A stretch of DNA of 64,000 nt from Coccinella septempunctata (Eukaryota > Arthropoda > Insecta > Coleoptera > Coccinellidae): assembly GCF_907165205.1 (NCBI RefSeq), contig NC_058195.1:31950936-32014935 (forward strand). Reading direction: 5' to 3'. Numbering within the stretch: the first letter of the stretch is position 1; the number at the start of each line of letters is the position of its first letter. The notes under the pieces are model-generated. The model worked only from the letters and a program-made list of their open reading frames with translations. It was not told the DNA's origin and did not search any database. Positions 43,508 to 64,000 of this stretch are shown piece after piece. A program made the position numbers and the translations under genes.

Positions 43508-45770
43508 TACAGGGTGTTTCACGAGTAAACAGACAAATGAAAACCGTGAAAAGAGGGCATTGAGCTGAGTTCAGAATCATACCATATACAGGGTGTTCCA
43601 AAACTAGTGAATCAAACGTTACACCACGTTAGAGTAAACCAAATATCATCGAATGACACAAACATTAGTTCGACGAAAATGTACCGTTTCCAAAATAATC
43701 AGAATTTTATTAAAATACATAAAGTTGCCGATTTTCGAACTATTTTTCTTAATAACAGGGCCAGTTTGTGAAAAAGGATATCGATTTTAAATTATATTGA
43801 AATAATATTATTGTTTCATCTCCCCTAATTGAAATTATTTTAAGTAGTTAATCGATAACCATAACCTAAGTAAATGTAAATTAAAACAATTGTTTTTTCT
43901 ACATGATTTTTAATACTCAGAATAAACAGGGGTGATAATATGGGAGAAAAACGCTATCCTCAATAACAAATTGGCCTTGTGACTGAAAAAATAGTTCGAA
44001 AATCGGCAACTTTAGGTTAGGTTTTTTTAGAAACGGTACATTTTCGCTCAACTAATGTTGGTGTCATTCGATAGTATTTGATCTAGTCTATCGTGGTGTG
44101 ACGTTTGATTCAATAGTTTTGGGGCACCCTATATATAGGTTTCTTCGAGGTTTTTTGAAATTTCTCAAATTTCCGTTTGGCTATAACTCCTGAAATTCTG
44201 ATCAAGTCGACTGAAAATTTATATTTAGCCTTGAGTTGTTAATTTCATTGAAACAGAGCATTAAAATTCGACAAAAATCGGGACCGGGCTCAGTGAGGCT
44301 TTACTTAACTTCAAACTCATAAAAACACCATGTATGTAGTTTTTTAATCATAATTTCAACTTTTTTATCTGCATTATTATTGTCTCAAAATGAATTGATT
44401 TTTGGGTTGCCCCACCTGTTGATCATGTTCTAGAAATAATTTTTCTGGTCAGACGCCTCTAAGGAATAGAGCACATCATGAAAATGTATTTAGAAATCCA
44501 TAATTGATTTTTTTTCAAAGAATATTCTGTTGAATGTGTTCAACAATTATACCATATTCGGTCTTCAAAATACTCTTTCACAAGGATAAAATGTTTCAAA
44601 ATTGATAATATCCAAATATGGGTGGAAAAACTACGCTATCTTGAAACTAAAATTTAAAACTTGATATTCAGAATGAATCTTTTTTTCTATGGACAACTAG
44701 TTGTGTGAATAAAAACAAAGAAAGAAATGCGGGGTGTCAGATCTGGAGATCTAGCAGTCCAATATTGGGGTCCTACCCTTCTAATAAAATGACCTGAAAT
44801 ACTGATAAATACTTTTGCTGGTGCATGAATATCATCAATGTTTCAATAACAAATTGTAATAAGACCAGAACAATCCATAGATTTCCATAGATCCAATAAT
44901 GACTATAACGGAATCAGTGAAGAATTCGAAAGTGCATTTATCATACTTATCCGAAGTGCCAATCATTACCTTCACTAAAAGACCAAATGAGGTGAAAACC
45001 AGTTCGGAAAATTACTTCAGTTCCACGTTGTCCATAAAAAGCGATTCATTCATAAGACATCGAATTATAATTATTATTTTCATGATCATGATAGCGTAGT
45101 TTTTTATTTCTATTTTTGTTCATTATCAATAACAAAGCTTATTATCACTGTTGATGACTTATCTGAATGATCAGACATGCTATAAATATCAAAAACAAAT
45201 GCAAGACATATATTGAGAACGAAAAAATTCAGTTGAACATTTCCAATTCCATTTTTAGATTTCCTCAGTTGATTGGCGATCATATTCATCCCATTAATTA
45301 ATGTGAAGTAAAAGTCAATATGCAGCGCTGTTTTTTCCAGACATTTCACGATCAAACAATTATTCATTAAAAATAATCTGAAAAGGCATACCAAAGTTTC
45401 ATTGATTTTGAGAAAATCAATGGAGATACCTGAAAAATTCAAAATTATGACGAGAAAAACTACAAACAGAGTGTTTTGCATGAGTTTAAATTTGAATATA
45501 TCCTCAATGAGTTCGGTCCTGTGTTCGTCAACTTTTAATGTTCTGTTTTATTGAAACTTAGAAGTTTAAGCGGATAATGAATTTTTAGCCGAATCCAACT
45601 GAAATATTTGGAGTTATAGCCGAACAAAAATTAGGGAAATTTGATTAAACTCCTCTCTATATCGGAAACGGAATGCCTAAGACACACATATGAGGTGTTT
45701 ATGAACTAAGCTCAATGCCTTCTATTCACGGTTTTCGTTTGTCCGTTTACTTGTGAAACACCCTGTGTAC
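43508..45770. repeat. old fold-back element in copy II
   Basis: Same structure as 34909-37060, including the nested TIR element (43584-44133). The 123-aa minus frame at 45110-45481 lies in it; between copies it changes many residues, so it is not kept as a protein. Confidence 0.65.
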
Positions 45771-47345
45771 TGAAAAATTTCAAAAGACTCCTCGAGCAAT
45801 TAAGAAATGCCATTAAATCAAGGAGTTTCTTTTGAACCGCTATGATGAAAAATGTCTATATCCAGTTATTATTATTATTTGGGGTGATTCATCGAAAATC
45901 CCCAATATCTCGAAAACCAAGGCACTTTTGCCAAACGTAAAATATATTTATTTGAACCGCCATAGAGTACTCTACCCGCAGGCTCCATATTATTCACTCA
46001 TTACGCCACATCCTGTATAATTATTATTATTATATCAATGTATTGAAAATAAACAGACACGAATACTAGGCAGTTGTTTTGTTTGAAGGTGAAGCTCCTG
46101 TTGCTTCAAACTTCTTTTAATTATTTTGACGCAAGATGATTTTTGTTGAGGAATTCAACATTATCGTAATTATCCGTTCATTTCTTCAAGAGATACCCAT
46201 TCCCTACCACCTATGAGTATTCAATTCAATGCTAACACTGCATCAAATGCATTTCATCTTCGGGTTGATTTTTTTGAATTCTACAACTGATGTAACGTCT
46301 TCAGCCAAAGAAAATAAACAACAGTAACTCTCCTCAAGCTACTGATTACTTCTATTTTCCATGTAAATAAATAGATTTGGTATGTCTTCAATCAGTTTGT
46401 ATAAATGTCAATTATGTTCGTTACATATTTTCGACGCAATATTTTCCGAAGTGATTTGACATTGTGATGAAGTACGTAATTACTGAGAGTCTCACGTAGA
46501 ACGGACTACGTAGCACTGATTTAAAACTCAAAAATGTTTTGACAAGCGTCTCAACCCAACATTTTCGTACCATACAGAGTGAAAGGTATTCAATTTCCAT
46601 GGCCAATCCTGTGCTAAAATGAAAGTGAATGAAGTATAGAAGCTGAAAGTAAAACGTATATCTTTGTTGATTCATTCGGGAAAAACATTTCAATGGAGTT
46701 CCTCATGTCGTGAATATAATGCCCAAAATTTAGATAACTATTTCATACCAGAACAAATTCGGTAAAATTGTCTTTGGAATTAATCTTATATGTAACGAAA
46801 AATTTCATTGTCATGTAACATTCATTTTAGGACCTATACGGTATTAAACTCCCCTATCGGACGAAGTATCGTAGACATAGCATACTTATTCAAAACTGTT
46901 GATATTCATGAAGAAAAGATAATAATTTCTGTCCAAATTCATTTACTCCGAATCCTTATCAATCAATTATTAGCGTATGAAGTTTATAAATATCAGTATC
47001 GTTCTCGAACTATTTACAGGTTTCAGTATGTTTAAATGAATCGGAAGAGCAGCTGTATTCTGTATATGAGTAGAATTCAAGCTGCCCTACTTTCTGTCCT
47101 CCTGAAATCTGGCAACGTTGCGGGAGGTGAGAGCGCACTACTAATAAGAAATATATGCGGAGGTAGTAAGGTCTGATTCGTTTAAAGAAAAATTTTTCAA
47201 TGAAAATCTTTTCCCCTCTTTAGGTACCCCTGTTATTTACCTTCCCCTTTACATATATAAGCAAAAATTATTCCAATTAAAAAACTCCTTCACCTGGAGG
47301 TCAGGTCGCCCAATGAACTTAACGGAGGTAACAACGAACTACGGG

Positions 47346-52480
<5,135 letters not shown>

Positions 52481-52564
52481 ATGGAATGGTAACTCCCAGA
52501 ATTTTATATGGAAAAGTTTAAGGGGTATGGGGATTGATTAGTATGTATTAGATCACTCTTCTTT

Positions 52565-52620
52565 ATTTCATAAAGTCAACGTTTCGACCACAATGCGGGT
52601 CTTCTTCAGGACTCTAAAAT
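52565..52620 (-). ncRNA. hammerhead ribozyme motif, family B copy 2
   Basis: In the 3' repeat of the left PLE-B; same core and stems as at 39206-39261. Confidence 0.75.
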
Positions 52621-53068
52621 CACAAAACAGTTAAGACACATGGTTACATCGAACACGTTTAAAACCTACCGAAATACAGAGATCCCTTCGATATGAAGGA
52701 TGATGTACCAACCAATATTCAAGAGTCAGCAGCCGTGACAGTACAAACAGTTCGTAATATTCATCAGTAAAAGACATATCAGGTGTAAACTTTCGCAAAT
52801 CATCAATCGAGGTGTTTTGACAAAAGATATGGTTAGGTTTATGAGGGCACAGAATTTAGGTCTGACATATCGACCACAACTTAAATCATAGAGTCCGTTG
52901 TAAAGTCATCTGGTCTTGGCAATTCGCTGTCACCGAATTATCATCGCATAATGACATTTGGTCTCAGCAATTCACTCTCACTGAATCACTACCGCATAAT
53001 TGTACTCTATGAGGCACAAGAAGTCATCAAGCACATTCAGTCTAATAACACAGGAAATGGTGGAAGCG

Positions 53069-55588
53069 TCACGTGATCTCACTCACCGCAATAGAGTCCA
53101 TCATGTTCTGTGTCCCTCTCAACTCACTCTCACTGAGTTGATCTAAATGAATTAAATATGAATAAACATTGCTAATATTATTCACGTCCCTCCTGTAATT
53201 CATAGAATTTTCCTGGCGTTTAATATGGTACATCTCCATGAACCTTCTCTTATCCCCATTCGTCTCACTCTCCAGGACCTTCGCAGATTGGTAATCCATG
53301 AGGTGGTTTTTATTTCTAGTGTGGTCAGCTAGGGCGCACGCTTTATTAGGATTTTTTATATCGCTCCTATGCTGGGCGATCCTTCTTTTTAGCTGTTGGG
53401 ATGTTTGTCCTATGTATACTTCCATGCACTCGGAACAGGGTATACTATATACTACGCCCATCGTGTTTCCAACGTCCAATCTGTCCTTCTTACGGCTAAA
53501 CAATTTTTCGATCTTGAATTCGTTTTTTGGTACTATCCTTAGGGTGCTGGTCTTCAAGAGGTTGATCAAATCGTAGCTCATGTTGTTGATCAATGGGATG
53601 GTGGCGAAAGTGAGCGATGCTGGGTTGTCAACAGTGTGTGGGTTGTCACCCATGCTCTGTGGTCTTGGAGTGAGAGCAGTGTTGAAGATCAACCTTGCTA
53701 ACAAGCCCTTGGGGTAACCGTTCTCTACCATTAACTGAAACAGCATTTTCAGATTTTTTTCTTTCAGGGTGGGGTGGGTAACTCTCAATATGCGATCCTT
53801 CAAGCCCAATATCGTATTTACTTTTTGTCTGTGGGAATGGTTTGAGAAATAGTTGAGGTATCTTCCCGATGAAGTTGGTTTTCTGTACCAATCCAAAATT
53901 ATTCTATTTTCTGGGGTTCTCATAACCATTGTGTCCAAGAATGGAACACCTCCATTAGTTTCTTCTTCAAGTGTAAATTGGATGGACTGGTGCTGTTCAT
54001 TAAACCTTTCAAGGGTGTAGGCTACTTGATCCTTAGGTACTGCGCATAAGAGGTCATCTACAAATCTTTTTATTAGGGGGATTTCAAAGGGGATGCCTGC
54101 GAGAATGCAATCCAAGAGAAAATCCATGATTATCTCAGCAATGGGTTGACTGAGATCAGACCCCATAGGAGAGCCAAGTATTTGCATGTAAAAATCGCCA
54201 CCAAAAACGAAGTAGCAGGAGGAGAAAAGGAATCTGACAATTGCAATGAATCGGTCCTTAGGTATAGAGGTATGGAGTTTTATTTCGTCCCACCTCTTCT
54301 CAATTGCAGAAACTGCCAGTTGTACTGGGATGTTGCTGAATAAGGATACGACGTCCAAGCTAATGAGAACGTAGTCATTAGGTAATTGTAGGTCGCTGAC
54401 AGACTCAGCAAAAGAAAATGTATCACGGACGTAATACCTGCCTCTTGTGGTTGACAGGTATCTTGTCAAGATGTCAGATATATATGTTGAAAGCTTAGAG
54501 GTAGGGGTATTGATCGATGATATAATCGGTCTTAAAGAAAGCGTCGGTTTATGGACTTTAGGTAAACCGTAGAATTTGGCAGGAACTGCATTATAAAAAT
54601 ATAGGCGTTTGCCCTGTGATTGTGTTAAATGACCCTCATTCACCAATTCTCTGATCAAAGCGTTACATTTATTTTGTATGGTTGTAGTGGGATCTCTTGC
54701 CAATGTTTTGTAATAGCGTTCGTCATGCAAGATTGTGTTTGACAGTTCAATGTATTGGGCTCTATCCATTATTACTGTTATGTTTCCCTTGTCTGACTGA
54801 GTCACAAGAATTTCTGGATGCTCTTTCAGATAATTCCTGCAATAATAAAATTCTCTTTGATATATGTTATTTGAAGTTCTTTTATTCTTCTTCATATAGT
54901 TCGTGACGATGTTGCTCGCTTGGAAGCGTTTAATATTCTTTCCTTCATCTGACAACGTACCGTTGAGGTTGATGATGTTCTCAATATCTGCCAGTAGCCT
55001 GGACATCGAGATTTCACCTTTTGGGACATCTATAGAAAATTTAGGTCCCAGCGCTAAGAAGTTTAGGACTCTATCGGGTAGGATAGTGGAGCTTATGTTT
55101 TTTACCCACCTTTGTTGTGGTTTCACCCTCTTCAATTGTTCCTCTGACAGAGCTCTCACCTTCCTCAGATTTCTCTCCCTGATGACAGCAAACCGTTTAC
55201 GATATCTTCTGGACTGGCACAAACCATATCGGCTGAGTACTTCAGATGGGAGAAAATCCTCCAGAATCTGCCACAATCTGGACATCTCATTCTCCATTCT
55301 TCCAATCCTGGCGACCGTCACTTTAATCTCGAACTGAAGAGCCAGGCGCAGGGATCTGTCCCTCATAGTCTGCACCTGTCTCGACGACACTGCATCAGCC
55401 GCTGAACCAAACAAATAATTCATATTGCTGGATAGATGCTTGGGCATCAATCCAAGTCTTTTGCATTCTAACAGAAACACTCTTCGATTCCTGTACGAGG
55501 CAAGCTTCAAATTGTATGATGACCAGGATTTCAAGTTATTAGCTGTCTCTCTACCATAGGTTTGCTGTACTTCTGCATAGAACCCCAT
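53069..55588 (-). CDS. Penelope-type reverse transcriptase with GIY-YIG endonuclease (PLE-B left)
   Basis: The 839-aa protein starts MGFYAEVQQTYGRETANNLK. RT core: FYGLPKVHKPTLSLRPIISS (about 339-358), LDVVSLF with Asp412, GSPMGSDLSQPIAEI, and catalytic FVDD (509-512). The Penelope thumb segment DWYRKPTSSGRYLNY follows. GIY-YIG domain: VVYSIPCSECMEVYIGQTSQ (712-731), KRRIAQHRSDI, a CALADHTRNKNH zinc-like segment and Glu785 in RRFMEM. All key residues are present and there is no break, so the copy may be active. It differs widely in sequence from PLE-A while keeping the same order. The ORF end overlaps the 3' pseudo-LTR. Confidence 0.93.
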   Translation of the reverse strand: MGFYAEVQQTYGRETANNLKSWSSYNLKLASYRNRRVFLLECKRLGLMPKHLSSNMNYLFGSAADAVSSRQVQTMRDRSLRLALQFEIKVTVARIGRMENEMSRLWQILEDFLPSEVLSRYGLCQSRRYRKRFAVIRERNLRKVRALSEEQLKRVKPQQRWVKNISSTILPDRVLNFLALGPKFSIDVPKGEISMSRLLADIENIINLNGTLSDEGKNIKRFQASNIVTNYMKKNKRTSNNIYQREFYYCRNYLKEHPEILVTQSDKGNITVIMDRAQYIELSNTILHDERYYKTLARDPTTTIQNKCNALIRELVNEGHLTQSQGKRLYFYNAVPAKFYGLPKVHKPTLSLRPIISSINTPTSKLSTYISDILTRYLSTTRGRYYVRDTFSFAESVSDLQLPNDYVLISLDVVSLFSNIPVQLAVSAIEKRWDEIKLHTSIPKDRFIAIVRFLFSSCYFVFGGDFYMQILGSPMGSDLSQPIAEIIMDFLLDCILAGIPFEIPLIKRFVDDLLCAVPKDQVAYTLERFNEQHQSIQFTLEEETNGGVPFLDTMVMRTPENRIILDWYRKPTSSGRYLNYFSNHSHRQKVNTILGLKDRILRVTHPTLKEKNLKMLFQLMVENGYPKGLLARLIFNTALTPRPQSMGDNPHTVDNPASLTFATIPLINNMSYDLINLLKTSTLRIVPKNEFKIEKLFSRKKDRLDVGNTMGVVYSIPCSECMEVYIGQTSQQLKRRIAQHRSDIKNPNKACALADHTRNKNHLMDYQSAKVLESETNGDKRRFMEMYHIKRQENSMNYRRDVNNISNVYSYLIHLDQLSESELRGTQNMMDSIAVSEIT

Positions 55589-55684
55589 GCTTGAACATCA
55601 ATGGAATGGTAACTCCCAGAATTTTATATGGAAAAGTTTAAGGGGTATGGGGATTGATTAGTATGTATTAGATCACTCTTCTTT

Positions 55685-55740
55685 ATTTCATAAAGTCAAC
55701 GTTTCGACCACAATGCGGGTCTTCTTCAGGACTCTAAAAT
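55685..55740 (-). ncRNA. hammerhead ribozyme motif, family B copy 3
   Basis: In the 5' repeat of the left PLE-B; identical to the motif at 52565. Confidence 0.75.
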
Positions 55741-57114
55741 CACAAAACAGTTAAGACACATGGTTACATCGAACACGTTTAAAACCTACCGAAATACAGA
55801 GATCCCTTCGATATGAAGGATGATGTACCAACCAATATTCAAGAGTCAGCAGCCGTGACAGTACAAACAGTTCGTAATATTCATCAGTAAAAGACATATC
55901 AGGTGTAAACTTTCGCAAATCATCAATCGAGGTGTTTTGACAAAAGATATGGTTAGGTTTATGAGGGCACAGAATTTAGGTCTGACATATCGACCACAAC
56001 TTAAATCATAGAGTCCGTTGTAAAGTCATCTGGTCTTGGCAATTCGCTGTCACCGAATTATCATCGCATAATGACATTTGGTCTCAGCAATTCACTCTCA
56101 CTGAATCACTACCGCATAATTGTACTCTATGAGGCACAAGAAGTCATCAAGCACATTCAGTCTAATAACACAGGAAATGGTGGAAGCGTCACGTGATCTC
56201 ACTCACCGCAATAGAGTCCATCATGTTCTGTGTCCCTCTCAACTCACTCTCACTGAGTTGATCTAAATGAATTAAATATGAATAAACATTGCTAATATTA
56301 TTCACGTCCCTCCTGTAATTCATAGAATTTTCCTGGCGTTTAATATGGTACATCTCCATGAACCTTCTCTTATCCCCATTCGTCTCACTCTCCAGGACCT
56401 TCGCACTAGACCACACTAGAAATAAAAACCACCTCATGGATTACCAATCTGCGAAGGTCCTGGAGAGTGAGACGAATGGGGATAAGAGAAGGTTCATGGA
56501 GATGTACCATATTAAACGCCAGGAAAATTCTATGAATTACAGGAGGGACGTGAATAATATTAGCAATGTTTATTCATATTTAATTCATTTAGATCAACTC
56601 AGTGAGAGTGAGTTGAGAGGGACACAGAACATGATGGACTCTATTGCGGTGAGTGAGATCACGTGACGCTTCCACCATTTCCTGTGTTATTAGACTGAAT
56701 GTGCTTGATGACTTCTTGTGCCTCATAGAGTACAATTATGCGGTAGTGATTCAGTGAGAGTGAATTGCTGAGACCAAATGTCATTATGCGATGATAATTC
56801 GGTGACAGCGAATTGCCAAGACCAGATGACTTTACAACGGACTCTATGATTTAAGTTGTGGTCGATATGTCAGACCTAAATTCTGTGCCCTCATAAACCT
56901 AACCATATCTTTTGTCAAAACACCTCGATTGATGATTTGCGAAAGTTTACACCTGATATGTCTTTTACTGATGAATATTACGAACTGTTTGTACTGTCAC
57001 GGCTGCTGACTCTTGAATATTGGTTGGTACATCATCCTTCATATCGAAGGGATCTCTGTATTTCGGTAGGTTTTAAACGTGTTCGATGTAACCATGTGTC
57101 TTAACTGTTTTGTG

Positions 57115-57170
57115 ATTTTAGAGTCCTGAAGAAGACCCGCATTGTGGTCGAAACGTTGACTTTATGAAAT
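57115..57170 (+). ncRNA. hammerhead ribozyme motif, family B copy 4
   Basis: In the 5' repeat of the right PLE-B, with AGTC/GACT stem I and GACC/GGTC stem II. Confidence 0.75.
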
Positions 57171-57266
57171 AAAGAAGAGTGATCTAATACATACTAATCA
57201 ATCCCCATACCCCTTAAACTTTTCCATATAAAATTCTGGGAGTTACCATTCCATTGATGTTCAAGC

Positions 57267-59786
57267 ATGGGGTTCTATGCAGAAGTACAGCAAACCTATG
57301 GTAGAGAGACAGCTAATAACTTGAAATCCTGGTCATCATACAATTTGAAGCTTGCCTCGTACAGGAATCGAAGAGTGTTTCTGTTAGAATGCAAAAGACT
57401 TGGATTGATGCCCAAGCATCTATCCAGCAATATGAATTATTTGTTTGGTTCAGCGGCTGATGCAGTGTCGTCGAGACAGGTGCAGACTATGAGGGACAGA
57501 TCCCTGCGCCTGGCTCTTCAGTTCGAGATTAAAGTGACGGTCGCCAGGATTGGAAGAATGGAGAATGAGATGTCCAGATTGTGGCAGATTCTGGAGGATT
57601 TTCTCCCATCTGAAGTACTCAGCCGATATGGTTTGTGCCAGTCCAGAAGATATCGTAAACGGTTTGCTGTCATCAGGGAGAGAAATCTGAGGAAGGTGAG
57701 AGCTCTGTCAGAGGAACAATTGAAGAGGGTGAAACCACAACAAAGGTGGGTAAAAAACATAAGCTCCACTATCCTACCCGATAGAGTCCTAAACTTCTTA
57801 GCGCTGGGACCTAAATTTTCTATAGATGTCCCAAAAGGTGAAATCTCGATGTCCAGGCTACTGGCAGATATTGAGAACATCATCAACCTCAACGGTACGT
57901 TGTCAGATGAAGGAAAGAATATTAAACGCTTCCAAGCGAGCAACATCGTCACGAACTATATGAAGAAGAATAAAAGAACTTCAAATAACATATATCAAAG
58001 AGAATTTTATTATTGCAGGAATTATCTGAAAGAGCATCCAGAAATTCTTGTGACTCAGTCAGACAAGGGAAACATAACAGTAATAATGGATAGAGCCCAA
58101 TACATTGAACTGTCAAACACAATCTTGCATGACGAACGCTATTACAAAACATTGGCAAGAGATCCCACTACAACCATACAAAATAAATGTAACGCTTTGA
58201 TCAGAGAATTGGTGAATGAGGGTCATTTAACACAATCACAGGGCAAACGCCTATATTTTTATAATGCAGTTCCTGCCAAATTCTACGGTTTACCTAAAGT
58301 CCATAAACCGACGCTTTCTTTAAGACCGATTATATCATCGATCAATACCCCTACCTCTAAGCTTTCAACATATATATCTGACATCTTGACAAGATACCTG
58401 TCAACCACAAGAGGCAGGTATTACGTCCGTGATACATTTTCTTTTGCTGAGTCTGTCAGCGACCTACAATTACCTAATGACTACGTTCTCATTAGCTTGG
58501 ACGTCGTATCCTTATTCAGCAACATCCCAGTACAACTGGCAGTTTCTGCAATTGAGAAGAGGTGGGACGAAATAAAACTCCATACCTCTATACCTAAGGA
58601 CCGATTCATTGCAATTGTCAGATTCCTTTTCTCCTCCTGCTACTTCGTTTTTGGTGGCGATTTTTACATGCAAATACTTGGCTCTCCTATGGGGTCTGAT
58701 CTCAGTCAACCCATTGCTGAGATAATCATGGATTTTCTCTTGGATTGCATTCTCGCAGGCATCCCCTTTGAAATCCCCCTAATAAAAAGATTTGTAGATG
58801 ACCTCTTATGCGCAGTACCTAAGGATCAAGTAGCCTACACCCTTGAAAGGTTTAATGAACAGCACCAGTCCATCCAATTTACACTTGAAGAAGAAACTAA
58901 TGGAGGTGTTCCATTCTTGGACACAATGGTTATGAGAACCCCAGAAAATAGAATAATTTTGGATTGGTACAGAAAACCAACTTCATCGGGAAGATACCTC
59001 AACTATTTCTCAAACCATTCCCACAGACAAAAAGTAAATACGATATTGGGCTTGAAGGATCGCATATTGAGAGTTACCCACCCCACCCTGAAAGAAAAAA
59101 ATCTGAAAATGCTGTTTCAGTTAATGGTAGAGAACGGTTACCCCAAGGGCTTGTTAGCAAGGTTGATCTTCAACACTGCTCTCACTCCAAGACCACAGAG
59201 CATGGGTGACAACCCACACACTGTTGACAACCCAGCATCGCTCACTTTCGCCACCATCCCATTGATCAACAACATGAGCTACGATTTGATCAACCTCTTG
59301 AAGACCAGCACCCTAAGGATAGTACCAAAAAACGAATTCAAGATCGAAAAATTGTTTAGCCGTAAGAAGGACAGATTGGACGTTGGAAACACGATGGGCG
59401 TAGTATATAGTATACCCTGTTCCGAGTGCATGGAAGTATACATAGGACAAACATCCCAACAGCTAAAAAGAAGGATCGCCCAGCATAGGAGCGATATAAA
59501 AAATCCTAATAAAGCGTGCGCCCTAGCTGACCACACTAGAAATAAAAACCACCTCATGGATTACCAATCTGCGAAGGTCCTGGAGAGTGAGACGAATGGG
59601 GATAAGAGAAGGTTCATGGAGATGTACCATATTAAACGCCAGGAAAATTCTATGAATTACAGGAGGGACGTGAATAATATTAGCAATGTTTATTCATATT
59701 TAATTCATTTAGATCAACTCAGTGAGAGTGAGTTGAGAGGGACACAGAACATGATGGACTCTATTGCGGTGAGTGAGATCACGTGA
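57267..59786 (+). CDS. Penelope-type reverse transcriptase with GIY-YIG endonuclease (PLE-B right)
   Basis: Encodes the same 839 residues as the left copy, including FVDD (509-512) and Glu785 of the nuclease. Identity at the protein level over the whole length shows that the two copies arose very recently, or by gene conversion, or that one is an assembly duplicate. The ATG follows an upstream pseudo-LTR by 10 bp, so translation may depend on RNA started in, or processed by, the ribozyme of that repeat. Confidence 0.93.
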   Translation: MGFYAEVQQTYGRETANNLKSWSSYNLKLASYRNRRVFLLECKRLGLMPKHLSSNMNYLFGSAADAVSSRQVQTMRDRSLRLALQFEIKVTVARIGRMENEMSRLWQILEDFLPSEVLSRYGLCQSRRYRKRFAVIRERNLRKVRALSEEQLKRVKPQQRWVKNISSTILPDRVLNFLALGPKFSIDVPKGEISMSRLLADIENIINLNGTLSDEGKNIKRFQASNIVTNYMKKNKRTSNNIYQREFYYCRNYLKEHPEILVTQSDKGNITVIMDRAQYIELSNTILHDERYYKTLARDPTTTIQNKCNALIRELVNEGHLTQSQGKRLYFYNAVPAKFYGLPKVHKPTLSLRPIISSINTPTSKLSTYISDILTRYLSTTRGRYYVRDTFSFAESVSDLQLPNDYVLISLDVVSLFSNIPVQLAVSAIEKRWDEIKLHTSIPKDRFIAIVRFLFSSCYFVFGGDFYMQILGSPMGSDLSQPIAEIIMDFLLDCILAGIPFEIPLIKRFVDDLLCAVPKDQVAYTLERFNEQHQSIQFTLEEETNGGVPFLDTMVMRTPENRIILDWYRKPTSSGRYLNYFSNHSHRQKVNTILGLKDRILRVTHPTLKEKNLKMLFQLMVENGYPKGLLARLIFNTALTPRPQSMGDNPHTVDNPASLTFATIPLINNMSYDLINLLKTSTLRIVPKNEFKIEKLFSRKKDRLDVGNTMGVVYSIPCSECMEVYIGQTSQQLKRRIAQHRSDIKNPNKACALADHTRNKNHLMDYQSAKVLESETNGDKRRFMEMYHIKRQENSMNYRRDVNNISNVYSYLIHLDQLSESELRGTQNMMDSIAVSEIT

Positions 59787-60234
59787 CGCTTCCACCATTT
59801 CCTGTGTTATTAGACTGAATGTGCTTGATGACTTCTTGTGCCTCATAGAGTACAATTATGCGGTAGTGATTCAGTGAGAGTGAATTGCTGAGACCAAATG
59901 TCATTATGCGATGATAATTCGGTGACAGCGAATTGCCAAGACCAGATGACTTTACAACGGACTCTATGATTTAAGTTGTGGTCGATATGTCAGACCTAAA
60001 TTCTGTGCCCTCATAAACCTAACCATATCTTTTGTCTAAACACCTCGATTGATGATTTGCGAAAGTTTACACCTGATATGTCTTTTACTGATGAATATTA
60101 CGAACTGTTTGTACTGTCACGGCTGCTGACTCTTGAATATTGGTTGGTACATCATCCTTCATATCGAAGGGATCTCTGTATTTCGGTAGGTTTTAAACGT
60201 GTTCGATGTAACCATGTGTCTTAACTGTTTTGTG

Positions 60235-60290
60235 ATTTTAGAGTCCTGAAGAAGACCCGCATTGTGGTCGAAACGTTGACTTTATGAAAT
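60235..60290 (+). ncRNA. hammerhead ribozyme motif, family B copy 5
   Basis: In the 3' repeat of the right PLE-B; same core. Confidence 0.75.
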
Positions 60291-60343
60291 AAAGAAGAGT
60301 GATCTAATACATACTAATCAATCCCCATACCCCTTAAACTTTT

Positions 60344-64000
<3,657 letters not shown>

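Noticed and set aside
45110..45481. 123-aa membrane-like frame, mirrored at 49540-49911 and partly kept at 62513-62764
   Set aside because: Hydrophobic and at first receptor-like, but copies differ by many amino-acid changes and the frame overlaps the arms of the fold-back element, so no protein selection is visible.
54903..55337. 144-aa frame antisense to the PLE-B ORF (and its mirror 57518-57952)
   Set aside because: Shadow of the intact 839-aa RT gene.

Overview
The window looks like repeat-dense DNA of an arthropod, most likely an insect nuclear genome. It is AT-rich and carries a Polinton/Maverick virus-like transposon, jockey-like non-LTR retrotransposons, a mariner-like pseudogene, a satellite array, long (TA)n tracts and several Penelope-like elements (PLEs). 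I found no convincing host protein-coding gene. The species cannot be told from the sequence.

Layout. (1) 1-7500: the right part of a Polinton. A minus-strand block holds a broken exonuclease-like gene, the double-jelly-roll major capsid protein, the penton, the adenain-like protease and a PLA2-domain capsid protein. A divergent plus-strand block holds the packaging ATPase, a family of unknown function, a fibre-like coiled coil, a chromodomain integrase and a small coiled-coil ORF. The polymerase B gene is not in view and may lie left of the window. (2) 7477-8040: a GC-rich spacer with a tRNA-like pol III promoter. (3) 8041-18563: about 158 copies of a 56-bp satellite with higher-order duplications, interrupted by a 5'-truncated jockey-like element. 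(4) 18564-22477: a decayed jockey-like element and a decayed mariner-like transposase. (5) 22478-31880: a nest of three hammerhead-ribozyme-bearing families (called D, C and A here). It includes a nearly intact PLE, a miniature LTR retrotransposon primed by tRNA-Trp, and several fold-back duplications. (6) 31881-64000: four copies, direct and inverted, of an unrecognised (TA)n-bounded element of about 6.7 kb ('element X'). Between copies lie PLE-B fragments and a head-to-head pair of complete PLE-B copies, both encoding the same intact 839-aa RT/GIY-YIG protein.

How it fits together. Four sequence families (A-D) carry type I hammerhead ribozyme motifs in their terminal repeats: 14 that look intact and one cut by a fold-back junction. 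Family D has ribozymes 492 bp apart in direct repeat and no coding capacity, so it resembles a retrozyme, a non-coding partner that could be mobilised by a PLE. PLE ends repeatedly abut (TA)n. Large inverted duplications recur at different ages: a degenerate one inside element X, a pair of arms of about 1.75 kb around PLE-A, a 9.3-kb near-perfect palindrome centred on (TA)n, and a 7.9-kb one made of two PLE-B copies. The Polinton also has a canonical -1 slippery heptamer (A AAA AAC) right before the PLA2-protein stop codon, with the conserved N-terminal part of the protease open in the -1 frame.

Limits: boundaries of decayed repeats are by eye, and no folding, alignment or database search was run. 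The palindromes could partly be assembly artefacts and need read-level support.
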